Shown: piece after piece, positions 6,544 through 15,047 of the stretch | Layout of the letters: each line of letters starts with the position of its first letter | Position numbering within the stretch: the stretch's first letter is position 1 | Assembly: GCA_036564195.1 (NCBI GenBank) | Contig: DATCLA010000289.1 | Span: 1-17,639, forward strand | DNA from: DATCLA01 sp036564195 | Lineage (GTDB): Bacteria > Bacillota > UBA4882 > UBA8346 | DNA length: 17,639 nt | Direction: 5' to 3' | The notes under the pieces: model-generated | The model's input: only the letters and a program-made list of their open reading frames with translations | Database searches by the model: none | What the model was told of the DNA's origin: nothing | Program-made: the position numbers and the translations under genes

Positions 6544-7197
6544 ATGGCCGCATTTAAGGAAAGGGTTCATCAGTGGGTCTGGATCATTTTGTTTTTTATA
6601 ATTGCAGGCTGGTTTTATCCCCCTGCCGGCCTCCTGACAATCATCTGTATGCTGGCGCCGGTGGTAGTTGCCTTTTTGAAAGGACGGGTCTGGTGTGGCT
6701 TTTTTTGCCCCCGGGGGAGCTTCAATGATCTGGTTTTGGCAAAATGGAGCCGTCGGCGGCCCTTACCAGGCTTTTTAACGGCTACCTGGTTCCGGCTGAC
6801 GTTTCTAATCCTACTGTTAGGGGCGTTTACCATTCAAATAATACTGGCTCAGCGCAATCCCGTTGCGGTGGGGACTGCTTTTTGGAGAATGATCTGCATT
6901 ACTACCGGCTTAACTATTCTGCTGGGTACGGTCTACCATCAACGTTCCTGGTGCCGCATTTGTCCTATGGGTACCCTGGCCGGTTATGCAGCCGGACTCC
7001 GGCCTGTGGGAAACCGGATCCAACAGGTCAGTTTTAAGAAAGACCGCTGTCTTGATTGTAAGCTCTGTAATAAAATTTGTCCGCTGGCCATCCCAGTGCA
7101 TACTTTTAAAGCAGCCGGCCGGGTAAATGACCCTGACTGCCTCAAATGTCAGGCTTGCATTCACAGTTGCCCCCAAAAAGCCTTATATCTGGCCTAA
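6544..7197 (+). CDS. Membrane 4Fe-4S polyferredoxin, NapH/YccM/NosR-C-terminal type
   Basis: 217 residues; ATG at 6544 behind AAAGGAGGT. About four membrane segments (roughly 12-22, 28-46, 82-102, 117-131) are followed by a cytoplasmic ferredoxin domain. Two CxxxCP/CxxCP motifs flank the membrane part: WCGFFCPRG (Cys51, Cys55) and WCRICPMG (Cys137, Cys140), as in NapH and the C-terminus of NosR. Two 4Fe-4S motifs follow: Cys169, 172, 175, 179 and Cys199, 202, 205, 209. Such proteins carry electrons between the quinone pool and a periplasmic or membrane reductase. No reductase, NapG, NosZ, FMN-binding or cytochrome gene is adjacent, so the partner is unknown. It is short compared with NapH (about 280). 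It has its own promoter and ends 18 bp from the convergent gerAC stop, too close for a terminator between them. Confidence 0.88.
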   Translation: MAAFKERVHQWVWIILFFIIAGWFYPPAGLLTIICMLAPVVVAFLKGRVWCGFFCPRGSFNDLVLAKWSRRRPLPGFLTATWFRLTFLILLLGAFTIQIILAQRNPVAVGTAFWRMICITTGLTILLGTVYHQRSWCRICPMGTLAGYAAGLRPVGNRIQQVSFKKDRCLDCKLCNKICPLAIPVHTFKAAGRVNDPDCLKCQACIHSCPQKALYLA

Positions 7198-7215
7198 CTG
7201 CCAGAGAGCCGACAG

Positions 7216-8331
7216 TTATAGCATGATACCAATCTGGTATATTCTAAACTTAACCTCTAGCCGAAGTTGGGCCTTTGGATATGCCTGCTCCCAATTTAAA
7301 GCAGCCCACTCGCGGGGAGCGGTTGCCCGCAACTTTTCCCCCAAAGCTAAGAGGTCGGAATTTAATAGTTGCAGCCGACGCAGGGTTTTAAGCATCTCCC
7401 GTTTTAAGTAATTGGCGGTAACAGCCTCGATCCGCTGCCAATCCCGGATGGTAAACCCGGTTGCGCCTCGAGTCGACTCGGCCAGATGCCCCTTTACCTT
7501 AACTTTAATTTCAAATTCCCATTGTGCCTTGTTTCGACGCAGCTTAAACTGGGGGTGGGCACTTATCCGGCGAAAGCCCAAACGCCCGTACTGTTGGGTC
7601 GGAATACTCAGATAGCCGTCTTTAGTTTTACCGGCCAGCATCCCGAACATCCGGGCTTCGTTAGCGGAAAGTTTCCCCACCAATCGGTCCCGGCGGAAAA
7701 CCCCAAGGCCGACGATAGCAAAAGTCTTCTCTTGCAAATTATAATTAAGTAAAGGGATGAAAGCATCCTGAGTTCGGGAGTTAATATTCCGATGAAACTC
7801 CCAGAGATGTTGGGAAAAAACCCGATCCCTTTTGCTTGGGCCCTGAAAGAAAGCTACCAGTTCCGAAGTAGGAATTCGTTTGTTACCCAAGGTAAAATTC
7901 AGGACTTGACTGGCTTTCCGGTCGGTTAATAGTAGTAAAGCCTGAGGCGGTAAAGTAGGATGACGGTGCAAAAAGTCAATCGTGCCCTTCAGCCCCTGTT
8001 GGGCGAGGGCGGTACTGATAACTACCGCTTTAACCTGACCTAATAAGAGCCTGCGTTGCGTCTTACTTTGAAGCCCGGGTATTGCGGCTAAAAGGCTTTT
8101 CCCCTCCGCCATAATCAGGCTGAACGGTTTGGCTGACATCGGCTCACCACCGGGCACAGCCGGTGATTTTTCAACGATCGGGATTTGCAGGGATACTTTC
8201 ACTCTTCCGGTAACCGTCTGATCCAAGCCAACCGCCAAGACTATGGCCTGTTTGGAGACATCCTCCAGGTCCCAACACCCGGACAAGAATAGTGTTGTCA
8301 GCAATATTACCAGCCACAGCTTAGGAAACAT
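7216..8331 (-). CDS. gerAC: Spore germination receptor subunit C lipoprotein (Ger(x)C family)
   Basis: 371 residues. The N-terminus is a lipoprotein signal with lipobox LSGC (Cys19), directly followed by WDLEDVSKQAIVLAVGLD, the hallmark start of GerAC proteins. Known family role: C subunit of the nutrient germinant receptor, attached to the outer face of the spore inner membrane. The expected conserved segments follow: GQVKAVVIS, FLHRHPTLPPQALLLLT, and a C-terminal domain with EFEIKVKVKGHL, then the EAVTANYLKREMLKTL helix. The ATG overlaps the end of gerAB by 11 bp, so it is translationally coupled as the last gene of gerA-gerB-gerC. Specific germinant cannot be read from sequence. It is convergent with the polyferredoxin gene. 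Confidence 0.93.
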   Translation of the reverse strand: MFPKLWLVILLTTLFLSGCWDLEDVSKQAIVLAVGLDQTVTGRVKVSLQIPIVEKSPAVPGGEPMSAKPFSLIMAEGKSLLAAIPGLQSKTQRRLLLGQVKAVVISTALAQQGLKGTIDFLHRHPTLPPQALLLLTDRKASQVLNFTLGNKRIPTSELVAFFQGPSKRDRVFSQHLWEFHRNINSRTQDAFIPLLNYNLQEKTFAIVGLGVFRRDRLVGKLSANEARMFGMLAGKTKDGYLSIPTQQYGRLGFRRISAHPQFKLRRNKAQWEFEIKVKVKGHLAESTRGATGFTIRDWQRIEAVTANYLKREMLKTLRRLQLLNSDLLALGEKLRATAPREWAALNWEQAYPKAQLRLEVKFRIYQIGIML

Positions 8332-9433
8332 CAGCCTGGTTTCCTTTCTTTCTAAAAATCAAAGCCAGCAGATAAAGGAAGCAGGGATACCCAAATAGGC
8401 AAATCCAGCCATATCGAGCAAAACCGGCCGCAAGCAGTTTGGTTTCGGTCTCATTACGGATTAATAACATTAAAATAAAAACTATCGGAGTCAAAATCCA
8501 GATAAAACGCTTATAATCCAGGATCCCGCAGGCTTGGGAGAGGCCCAGGCCCAATAAGTATAGAAAATAACCGGAACTAATGAGTACATTGGAAAAGAGT
8601 AAAACTATCCAAAACAGGCCGATCTGCTCCAATAGTAAGTACGGCAGTTCAATCAGACGTACCGCTTCCAGATTGGGATAGGCTAAACTGAGCAGGTATT
8701 CATGGCCGAAAACACCAATCGTCCCGATACTATATAACATGGAAACACTGATTAAAATGGTTAAAGCCAGCAAGGTCAGCCTGGGGAGCTTGGCGTGAAT
8801 ACCTTTCAAGTATGGTGTAATTAAGGCTAATAACCCCATTGGATAAAAAATATTAAGGATAGTTAGACCACCGGGGCCGCGAAAATTAAACTCCAGGTGA
8901 AAGAGGGGCAGCAGCCGGTCCACACTGATTTCCGAAATTACAGTGATCACCACTAATAGCAGAACCAGTAAAAATGGGAGGATCACAAATGAGGCCAGCC
9001 GAGAGACGGTTTCAATCCCTCGGGAGCCTAAATAAGCAGCTGTCAAAAGCGTAACCGCGTTGAGAAAGTTTGAAGGAGTATATTCCAAAAGGTAGGTCTG
9101 GATAATGTTGATGGTATCACGGCTATAGACCGCAAATAAAGCCAGTACAAACAAGAGATACACCAGGCCTATCGCCCGGCCCAACTGATTTCCCATAATC
9201 CAGATGCCCTGTTGAATCAGATTCTGCCCCGGAAAACGTTTCATCAGCAGGTAAATGATGACCAGGACCGGCAAAGTAGCCAGCGCCGCAATTAAAACTG
9301 CCAGATAGCCGTTGGCACCCATGGTCTGACATTCATACCTGGTTGCATTGATCTGACCATAACTAAAATTGGATATAATCATAATGCTCCAAAACAGCCA
9401 TGGTCCGATCGCTGTCCCTTCTTTCCTGCTCAT
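8321..9433 (-). CDS. gerAB: Spore germination receptor subunit B (GerAB, amino-acid permease-like)
   Basis: 370 residues, about ten predicted membrane helices, usual length for the B subunit, a member of the APC transporter superfamily that binds the germinant in the spore inner membrane. Family features: an early TM1 around residues 10-25, GANGYLAVLIAALATLPVL, RDTINIIQTYLLEYTPSNF (108-126), YLGSRGIETVSRLA and a PLFHLEFNF extracytoplasmic loop. The ATG at 9433 shares ATGA with the gerAA stop, and GGAGGATG lies a few bases upstream inside gerAA. The middle gene of the three-gene operon. The ligand cannot be predicted. Confidence 0.93.
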   Translation of the reverse strand: MSRKEGTAIGPWLFWSIMIISNFSYGQINATRYECQTMGANGYLAVLIAALATLPVLVIIYLLMKRFPGQNLIQQGIWIMGNQLGRAIGLVYLLFVLALFAVYSRDTINIIQTYLLEYTPSNFLNAVTLLTAAYLGSRGIETVSRLASFVILPFLLVLLLVVITVISEISVDRLLPLFHLEFNFRGPGGLTILNIFYPMGLLALITPYLKGIHAKLPRLTLLALTILISVSMLYSIGTIGVFGHEYLLSLAYPNLEAVRLIELPYLLLEQIGLFWIVLLFSNVLISSGYFLYLLGLGLSQACGILDYKRFIWILTPIVFILMLLIRNETETKLLAAGFARYGWICLFGYPCFLYLLALIFRKKGNQADVS

Positions 9434-10896
9434 CTTCTGTCATCCTCCTGTTTCGTCATGCCGCTGCGCCGCTCTTCCCGAGGCCGGTAAGTCTCCGGCC
9501 GGTAAATCCGAGCCCAAAAAGGTTTTCGGACCGGGCCATCCAGGAGTTCATTCCACTGGAGTGGCGCCCAGGGTGCCAAATAGGAAACACCAAACGATTT
9601 GACATCGGCGGCATGAAACAAAATCAACATCCCGCTCAAAATAATTCCATACAAACCAATGATAGCGGCGGCAAACATCATTACAAATTTTAAGAGCCGC
9701 CAGGTAATTCCCACCGCATAATTTGGTCCGGAGAAAGAGGCAATGGCAGTGACTGCTGTCACTCCTAAAGTAGCCGGAGAGACAAAGCCGGCCTGGACCG
9801 CAGATAATCCCAACACAATTCCGGCCACCACTCCCAGTGTCTGACCTACCGCACCCGGCAGGCGCAGGCCGGCCTCACGGAAGATTTCCACTATAATCTC
9901 CATCAATAAAAGTTCCGCTATTATCGGCAGGGGGACCCGAGACGCGGTTCCGGCAATGGAAAGTAACAGTTGGGTCGGGAGCAGTTCCGAGTGATAAGCC
10001 ACTAAAGCAATATATAAACCGGGCAAAACCACCGCCAGGTTATTGCCGATCAACCGGATTAGCCGCAGGAAACTACCGAGCCAGAAACTGTAATAATAAT
10101 CCTCTGGAGTTTGATACATTTCATTGATTGTAGTCGGGACAATTACCGCTGCGGGACTTTTATCAACCAGGATCGCCACCCGCCCCTCTAAAATGGCGGC
10201 AGCTACTTTATCACTACGTTCGGTAGCCTGAGTTAAAGGAAAGAAGCTAGCCCGCCTGTCACTAATCAACTGTTCAAGATAGCCGCTTTCCAGAAGCCCA
10301 TCTATATCAATTGCTTTGATTCTACGGTTTACCTCATTCACCAAGCGCGGTTGGGTAATATCGGCCAGATAAACCAGGGCTACCCGGGTTTGGGTCCGCC
10401 GGCCCAGTCGAATTTCTTCCACCTTAAGCTGAGGGTCCTGGATCCAGCGGCGAATCATTCCCAAATTATCATCAAGGGTTTCGACGAATCCTTCGCGAGG
10501 CCCGCGGATTAACCGTTCGGTCTGGGGTTCTTGCGGCGCCCGTTTTAGCCAGCCCTGTACATCCAGACTGTAGACATCGGGCTGTCCGGATTTGATAATT
10601 AACATCCGGCCGGCTAACAACTGAGCCACTGCTTCCTTCAGATCGGTATGGACCTGCAAGGTTTGGTTACCGGTAGCTACCGCCGGCAAGCCGCTGGCAA
10701 CGAGATTATCCGGAGCGAACCAATTAAGTAAATCCTGATATTTTTCCGGTGCGATTAGGCTTTTTAAGTAAATCACCCAAAGAGACTTATCCGGCCCGTT
10801 GGTAAAAAAGCGCAAGTCGGCAGGGCGACCGGATAAATCCAGGAGGGTCTGGAGTGTTTCCGGAGTTTCAGTTGAAAGCTTTTTTCGGATCTTCAC
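9430..10896 (-). CDS. gerAA: Spore germination receptor subunit A (GerAA/SpoVAF family)
   Basis: 488 residues. Long hydrophilic N-terminal region with VEEIRLGRRTQTRVALVYL (159-177) and GLLESGYLEQLI, then the linker QTPEDYYYSFWLGSFLRLIR and about five membrane segments (roughly 290-420) with the conserved RVPLPIIAELLLMEIIVEIFREAG helix region and GLRLPGAVGQTLGVVAG. Recent structural work on the family describes the A subunit as an oligomeric ion channel. Start is GTG at 10896 with AAAGAGG upstream. First gene of the gerABC operon, which points to endospore formation. Such operons are usually under forespore sigma-G; I could not find a convincing sigma-G box in the 90 bp upstream. Confidence 0.94.
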   Translation of the reverse strand: MKIRKKLSTETPETLQTLLDLSGRPADLRFFTNGPDKSLWVIYLKSLIAPEKYQDLLNWFAPDNLVASGLPAVATGNQTLQVHTDLKEAVAQLLAGRMLIIKSGQPDVYSLDVQGWLKRAPQEPQTERLIRGPREGFVETLDDNLGMIRRWIQDPQLKVEEIRLGRRTQTRVALVYLADITQPRLVNEVNRRIKAIDIDGLLESGYLEQLISDRRASFFPLTQATERSDKVAAAILEGRVAILVDKSPAAVIVPTTINEMYQTPEDYYYSFWLGSFLRLIRLIGNNLAVVLPGLYIALVAYHSELLPTQLLLSIAGTASRVPLPIIAELLLMEIIVEIFREAGLRLPGAVGQTLGVVAGIVLGLSAVQAGFVSPATLGVTAVTAIASFSGPNYAVGITWRLLKFVMMFAAAIIGLYGIILSGMLILFHAADVKSFGVSYLAPWAPLQWNELLDGPVRKPFWARIYRPETYRPREERRSGMTKQEDDRR

Positions 10897-10980
10897 ATAA
10901 ACCTCTTTAAAACCACAGAATGGGGTTAAACATACTTATAGATGAGTATTTCCAGCCGAAAACGGTTTTATTTTAATAAA

Positions 10981-11010
10981 TTTAAAAAGGCCGGAAAAAT
11001 AATCCGGCCT
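10981..11010 (-). terminator. Rho-independent terminator downstream of glmS
   Basis: On the minus strand AGGCCGGA and TCCGGCCT form a perfect 8 bp GC-rich stem with a 7-base loop, followed at once by TTTTTAAATTT. It lies about 170 bp past the glmS stop and just ahead of the gerAA upstream region, so it separates the two transcription units. The 11011-11179 stretch between it and glmS holds no gene I can support. Confidence 0.9.
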
Positions 11011-11179
11011 CAGTCTTCACCCTGGCACCAGCTATCACTTACATCAAATAGCTCCATTGGGTAACGGTTAAATTAAAATGCTGTTATTATTAAAGCAGTT
11101 CTGCCATAGGGACCGCTAACCATAATTCCTAAAGCAAACTGTGGAGTATCTTACTTACTGTAACAACTCTTCCTTCAAA

Positions 11180-13009
11180 TTACTCCACCGTCACACTCTT
11201 GGCCAGATTACGCGGTTTATCGACATCGCAATTACGGGCTTTGGCTGCATAATAGGCGAAGAGTTGCAACGGGATTACCGACAGCACCGGAGTTAACAAA
11301 GCATGGGTCCTCGGAATATGCAGGACATAATCGACGGACTTGGCGGTCTCATGGTCGCCGGCGATTGCTAAGGCGACTACAGTCGCTTCCCTGGCTTTCA
11401 CCTCTTTGATGTTACTGATCATCTTTTCGTAAAGCTCCTCCTGAGTCACCAGGGCAAAGACCGGGACTCCCGCCACGATTAAGGCCAAGGTGCCGTGTTT
11501 TAATTCCCCGGCGGCATAGGCTTCGGCATGAATGTAGGAGATTTCTTTTAGTTTTAGGGCCCCTTCCAATGAAACCGCATAATCCAGGCCCCGGCCGATG
11601 AAGAAGATATTCTCACAACATTTAAAATCTTCAGCAAATTCTTTAATCTTGGTTTCCGTATTCAAAACTTTTTCGATCTGGGTAGGAAGCTCCAGTAATG
11701 CCTCAAGCAGCGCTGCCTCTTCCGCTGCGTTAATAGTGCCTTTCTCCTGTGCCAGGTAGATCCCTAATAAATATAATGACACCAATTGAGTGGTATAGGC
11801 CTTAGTGGAAGCGACCGCAATTTCCGGGCCGGCCAGGGTTAAGATCAAGTCATCTGCTTCCCGGGCTACGGAACTGCCGACTACATTGGTAATCCCCAAA
11901 ATCCGTGAACCCAAACGTTTAGCCTCCCGCAAGCCGGCTAAAGTATCGGCGGTCTCACCCGACTGGGAAATAATAATCGTCAGTGAATCCGGCCGCACCA
12001 GTGGTTGCCGGTAACGGAACTCTGAAGCCACCTCAATTGCCACCGGAATTCGGATCAACTTTTCCAATAGGTATTTACCGACCAGGCCGGCATGGTAAGC
12101 GGTGCCGCAGGCAACAATCTGAATCTGCCCTAACCCCCTGATAAAGTCAGCGGTCAGGTTAACCCCGGGTAAAACCACTTTCTTGGTATTCCGATCGATT
12201 TTTCCGGCTAAAGTATCTTGCACAGCACGGGGCTGTTCATGAATTTCTTTCAACATAAAATCCTCATAGCCGCCCTTTTCAGCGGCTGCCACATCCCATT
12301 CGACATGAAAAGGCTGTTTAACGACTGGTTTGCCGCTGAAAGTAGTAACCTCCACTTGATTGGCTGTAACTACAGCCATCTCCCCATCCTCCAGGATCAC
12401 TGTCTCTCTGGTGTAGGGCAGGATCGCCGGAATATCGGAGGCCACAAAGTTCTCCTCCTGCCCCAGACCGATAATCAACGGGCTGGCCTGGCGCGCCACC
12501 AACATCTGACCAGCATGCTTACTGGATACTGCCACAATCGCATAGGCTCCTTCCAGTTTGGCTAAAACCTCTCGGAAAGCTGCTACCAGGTCCCCCCGGT
12601 AAAACTCTTCAATTAAATGAGGAATTACTTCCGTATCCGTTTCGGAAGTAAAGATATGGCCGCGCTCCTGCAACCATTCTTTGAGCTCAAGATAGTTTTC
12701 AATGATACCGTTATGCACCACCGCCAACTCCCGGTTACAGTCCTGGTGGGGGTGGGCGTTCCGATCGGACGGCCGACCATGAGTCGCCCAGCGGGTATGG
12801 CCAATACCTAAGTTACCATGCAGCGGGCGGGTCTCCAGGATCTGCTGGACTTGGGCTAAACGTCCCGCCGACTTAATAGTGCTCAATCGCCCCTGCTGAT
12901 AGACGGTTACTCCCGCTGAATCATAGCCCCGGTATTCCAAGCGTTTTAAGCCGTCCAATAATACCGGTATAGCTTCGTTTTTACCAATATATCCGACAAT
13001 ACCGCACAT
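11180..13009 (-). CDS. glmS: Glutamine--fructose-6-phosphate aminotransferase (isomerising)
   Basis: 609 residues, full length. It makes glucosamine-6-phosphate from fructose-6-phosphate and glutamine, the entry step to UDP-GlcNAc. The N-terminal glutaminase has Cys2 as nucleophile after Met removal (MCGIVGYIG), GIGHTRWATHGRPS (68-81) and VVHNGIIENY (97-106). Two SIS isomerase domains follow, with VACGTAYHAG, ISQSGETADTLA and ASTKAYTTQL, and the C-terminus is the conserved KPRNLAKSVTVE. ATG at 13009 sits behind AAGGAGGT. A glmS ribozyme lies about 370 bases upstream, so the mRNA should be cleaved when glucosamine-6-phosphate is abundant. It follows glmM on the same strand and ends at a strong terminator. 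Confidence 0.98.
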   Translation of the reverse strand: MCGIVGYIGKNEAIPVLLDGLKRLEYRGYDSAGVTVYQQGRLSTIKSAGRLAQVQQILETRPLHGNLGIGHTRWATHGRPSDRNAHPHQDCNRELAVVHNGIIENYLELKEWLQERGHIFTSETDTEVIPHLIEEFYRGDLVAAFREVLAKLEGAYAIVAVSSKHAGQMLVARQASPLIIGLGQEENFVASDIPAILPYTRETVILEDGEMAVVTANQVEVTTFSGKPVVKQPFHVEWDVAAAEKGGYEDFMLKEIHEQPRAVQDTLAGKIDRNTKKVVLPGVNLTADFIRGLGQIQIVACGTAYHAGLVGKYLLEKLIRIPVAIEVASEFRYRQPLVRPDSLTIIISQSGETADTLAGLREAKRLGSRILGITNVVGSSVAREADDLILTLAGPEIAVASTKAYTTQLVSLYLLGIYLAQEKGTINAAEEAALLEALLELPTQIEKVLNTETKIKEFAEDFKCCENIFFIGRGLDYAVSLEGALKLKEISYIHAEAYAAGELKHGTLALIVAGVPVFALVTQEELYEKMISNIKEVKAREATVVALAIAGDHETAKSVDYVLHIPRTHALLTPVLSVIPLQLFAYYAAKARNCDVDKPRNLAKSVTVE

Positions 13010-13235
13010 GCGGATTACCTCCTTAAATTATAATAGGCACTGGGTAAACAAGGAAGATAAACAATCCTATTCCAGCATGCCATTGCTTTTCCCCTTACCC
13101 AGGCCTTCCTGATTTCGAAAGTTCTTAGAGTTTTTACCAAACATAGGCAACAAAACTTTACCAATCACTCAGGCCTTCATTTATTAAAGGCCATTTATCT
13201 ATTGCTAACCCTAAAATACTCTCAAACTATTAGTC
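13010..13235 (-). other. Long leader between glmS ribozyme and glmS start, with CAGGCCTT repeats
   Basis: No ORF or gene is supported here. CAGGCCTT occurs on the plus strand at 13100-13107 and 13170-13177, with a third copy inside the ribozyme at 13281-13288; an inverted copy, AAAGGCC (13187-13193), makes a GGCCTT/AAGGCC hairpin with the middle one. No U-tract follows the hairpin, so it is not an obvious terminator. Confidence 0.5.
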
Positions 13236-13376
13236 TAATTCACCTGGCCTTATTGTCCCTGTCATCACTGACGGTTTTGTCAGGCCTTTAACGGTGGTGT
13301 TACACCGGGGGTCACCCGCCGATAATCCGAGATCCCCCTCCTCGTCAACTCCGGTTACCACCGGAGCCCTGGCGCT
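13236..13376 (-). ncRNA. glmS glucosamine-6-phosphate-activated ribozyme (riboswitch)
   Basis: The minus strand carries the ribozyme core in order: TTAGCGCC with the expected cleavage between A13376 and G13375, a perfect hairpin CTCCGGT-GGTA-ACCGGAG (13349-13366), GTTGACGAGG, then ATTATCGGCGGGTGAC and CCCCCGG. These match the remembered glmS consensus (AGCGCC, GACGAGG, TATCG...CGGCGG, CCCCGG). A P3-like GGTG/CACC element and the P4 region containing AAGGCCTGAC and GGGACAATAAGG follow; the 3' limit is approximate. It lies between glmM and glmS, about 366 bases upstream of the glmS ATG. Known function: on binding glucosamine-6-phosphate the RNA cleaves itself and the downstream mRNA is degraded. 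Confidence 0.93.
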
Positions 13377-13520
13377 AAGTTGAAACTAATGACCAAGCTC
13401 TTTTGCTCTCACCCCTTTCTGTTGTAATATCCCCAAGCTTTAGCAACAGCCACCCCCTTTCTAACTATTATTCCAATAATATCATAAACCGGCCCAAAAA
13501 GATACTAGAACTTAACGGAA

Positions 13521-14867
13521 CTATGATCCGATTGCTTGCCGGATAGTCCCGGCTACTGCGGCGACGAGCATCTCTAACTCCTTCAGTTCCGGCCCTTCGG
13601 CCATTACCCGGATTAAGGGCTCAGTCCCCGAAGCCCGGACCAAGAGACGCCCTCTTCCCTCCAAGCGGCGTTCCCCAGCCCGGATAGCTGCCTGGATAGC
13701 CGGATTGCACTCCCATTGTTCTTTGTTGGCGACCCGGACATTCTCCAATACTTGAGGGTAACGTCGCATCTGAGTGGCCAGCACCGAAAGTTTCTCCCGG
13801 GTCCGGGCCATCACCGCCACCAATTGCAGAGCGGTCAAGATACCGTCACCGGTACTGTTTTTCTCCAAAAAGATAATATGCCCGGATTGCTCCCCGCCCA
13901 AGATCAGTCCCTGTTCCTGCATAGCCGCAAGGACATAACGGTCCCCGTTGGCCGTAACCGTAACCTCAGCCCCGTGGTTGCGGAAAGCCTCCAACAACCC
14001 CAGATTACTATAGACAGTAGCGGCAATTTTCCGGTTTTGTAATTTCCCTTCCCGCAATAATGCCAGGCCGCAGATGGTTAAAATCTGGTCACCGTCTACC
14101 ACCTGTCCGGCTTCATCCACCGCAATGACCCGGTCCGCGTCGCCGTCATGCGCCACCCCCAGATCGGCACGGTGTTCCAGCACTGCCTGTTGCAATTGCT
14201 CCGGATGGGTTGACCCGCAACCTACATTGATCCGGGCCCCGTCAGCCCGGTCATTAAGCGCCACTACTTCCGCGCCCAGTTGCCGCCAGATCCGGGGCGC
14301 TAGCCGGAAAGCCGCCCCATAACCGCAGTCTACTACCACTTTCAATCCTTTAAAACTCTGATCGACTGTGGAGACCAAGTAGTCGCCATAGATATTTTGG
14401 GCTTCCGGGTTATCCGTAATCCTTCCGACTCCCGTCCCTACCGGGCGTTCCAGAGTTTGAACCGGTCCTTTAAGAATGGCCTCAATCGCATCCTCGCTTT
14501 CATCCGTCAACTTATACCCCCGGCTGTCAAAAAACTTAATCCCGTTATCCGCTACCGGGTTATGAGATGCGGAGATCATTACCCCTGCGTCAACTTGCAA
14601 GGCCCGGCAAAGATAGGCCACTCCCGGAGTCGGCAGCACTCCCAGGCGGACCACATCCGCTCCCATCGAATTTAATCCGGCTGCCAAGGCTGCTTCCAGC
14701 ATATCTCCGGAAATCCGGGTATCCTTACCAATAATTAACTGCGGCCGACCTTCCTTCTGTTGTTTAAAATAAATCCCGGCAGCCTGACCCAGACCAAAAG
14801 CTAATTCCGGTGTCAAAATGGTATTGGCGACTCCCCGTACCCCATCCGTTCCAAATAAGCGTCCCAC
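13521..14867 (-). CDS. glmM: Phosphoglucosamine mutase
   Basis: 448 residues from the GTG at 14867. I prefer this to the ATG at 14885 because GGGAGGAG, the ribosome binding site, lies between them and the protein then begins VGRLFGTDGVRG like other GlmM proteins. It converts glucosamine-6-phosphate to glucosamine-1-phosphate. The phosphoserine loop is ISASHNP with the active Ser near residue 101; the metal site is DGDADR; the sugar-binding loop is GGEQSGHI; the C-terminal phosphate loop is VRASGTEPLIRVM. It lies between cdaA and glmS. In several Bacillota CdaA and GlmM interact physically, with c-di-AMP synthesis restrained by GlmM; the shared locus suggests the same here. Confidence 0.97.
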   Translation of the reverse strand: MGRLFGTDGVRGVANTILTPELAFGLGQAAGIYFKQQKEGRPQLIIGKDTRISGDMLEAALAAGLNSMGADVVRLGVLPTPGVAYLCRALQVDAGVMISASHNPVADNGIKFFDSRGYKLTDESEDAIEAILKGPVQTLERPVGTGVGRITDNPEAQNIYGDYLVSTVDQSFKGLKVVVDCGYGAAFRLAPRIWRQLGAEVVALNDRADGARINVGCGSTHPEQLQQAVLEHRADLGVAHDGDADRVIAVDEAGQVVDGDQILTICGLALLREGKLQNRKIAATVYSNLGLLEAFRNHGAEVTVTANGDRYVLAAMQEQGLILGGEQSGHIIFLEKNSTGDGILTALQLVAVMARTREKLSVLATQMRRYPQVLENVRVANKEQWECNPAIQAAIRAGERRLEGRGRLLVRASGTEPLIRVMAEGPELKELEMLVAAVAGTIRQAIGS

Positions 14868-15047
14868 GAATACTCCTCCCATCAAAGAATCAAACTTAAA
14901 CTTACCTTTTTACCTTACAGTGCTTCCCTTCCGAAACAGTACCCTTACCGGGCTGTAGATAAACGAATAAACACCCCTTCCGAAACTGGGTGTTTTTTAA
15001 CATCCTTGTTTGCAAACACAACTATACTTCCGAAAAACCCTTCCCAA
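14868..15047 (-). other. cdaA-glmM spacer with repeated CTTCCGAAA and palindrome
   Basis: This 180 bp spacer occupies the place where cdaR is normally found, and no coding sequence is visible. CTTCCGAAA occurs three times on the plus strand at 14928, 14977 and 15028, about 50 bp apart. A perfect palindrome, TGTTTGCAAACA, lies at 15007-15018. The hairpin at 14969-14995 is listed separately. Confidence 0.5.
14969..14998 (+). terminator. Hairpin with plus-strand T-run between cdaA and glmM
   Basis: AAACACCC (14969-14976) pairs with GGGTGTTT (14988-14995), loop 11 bases, followed on the plus strand by a run of T to 14998. In the minus direction, in which cdaA and glmM are read, the T-run is replaced by TTATTCG. 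As a terminator it would act on antisense transcription; in the sense mRNA it is only a hairpin. Confidence 0.4.

Noticed and set aside
10897..10980. Sigma-G promoter for the gerA operon
   Set aside because: A CATCTATA string near 10940 weakly resembles a -10, but spacing and -35 do not fit; not strong enough to list.
14868..14885. ATG start of glmM at 14885
   Set aside because: The GGGAGGAG ribosome binding site would be inside the coding region; GTG at 14867 fits the family N-terminus.
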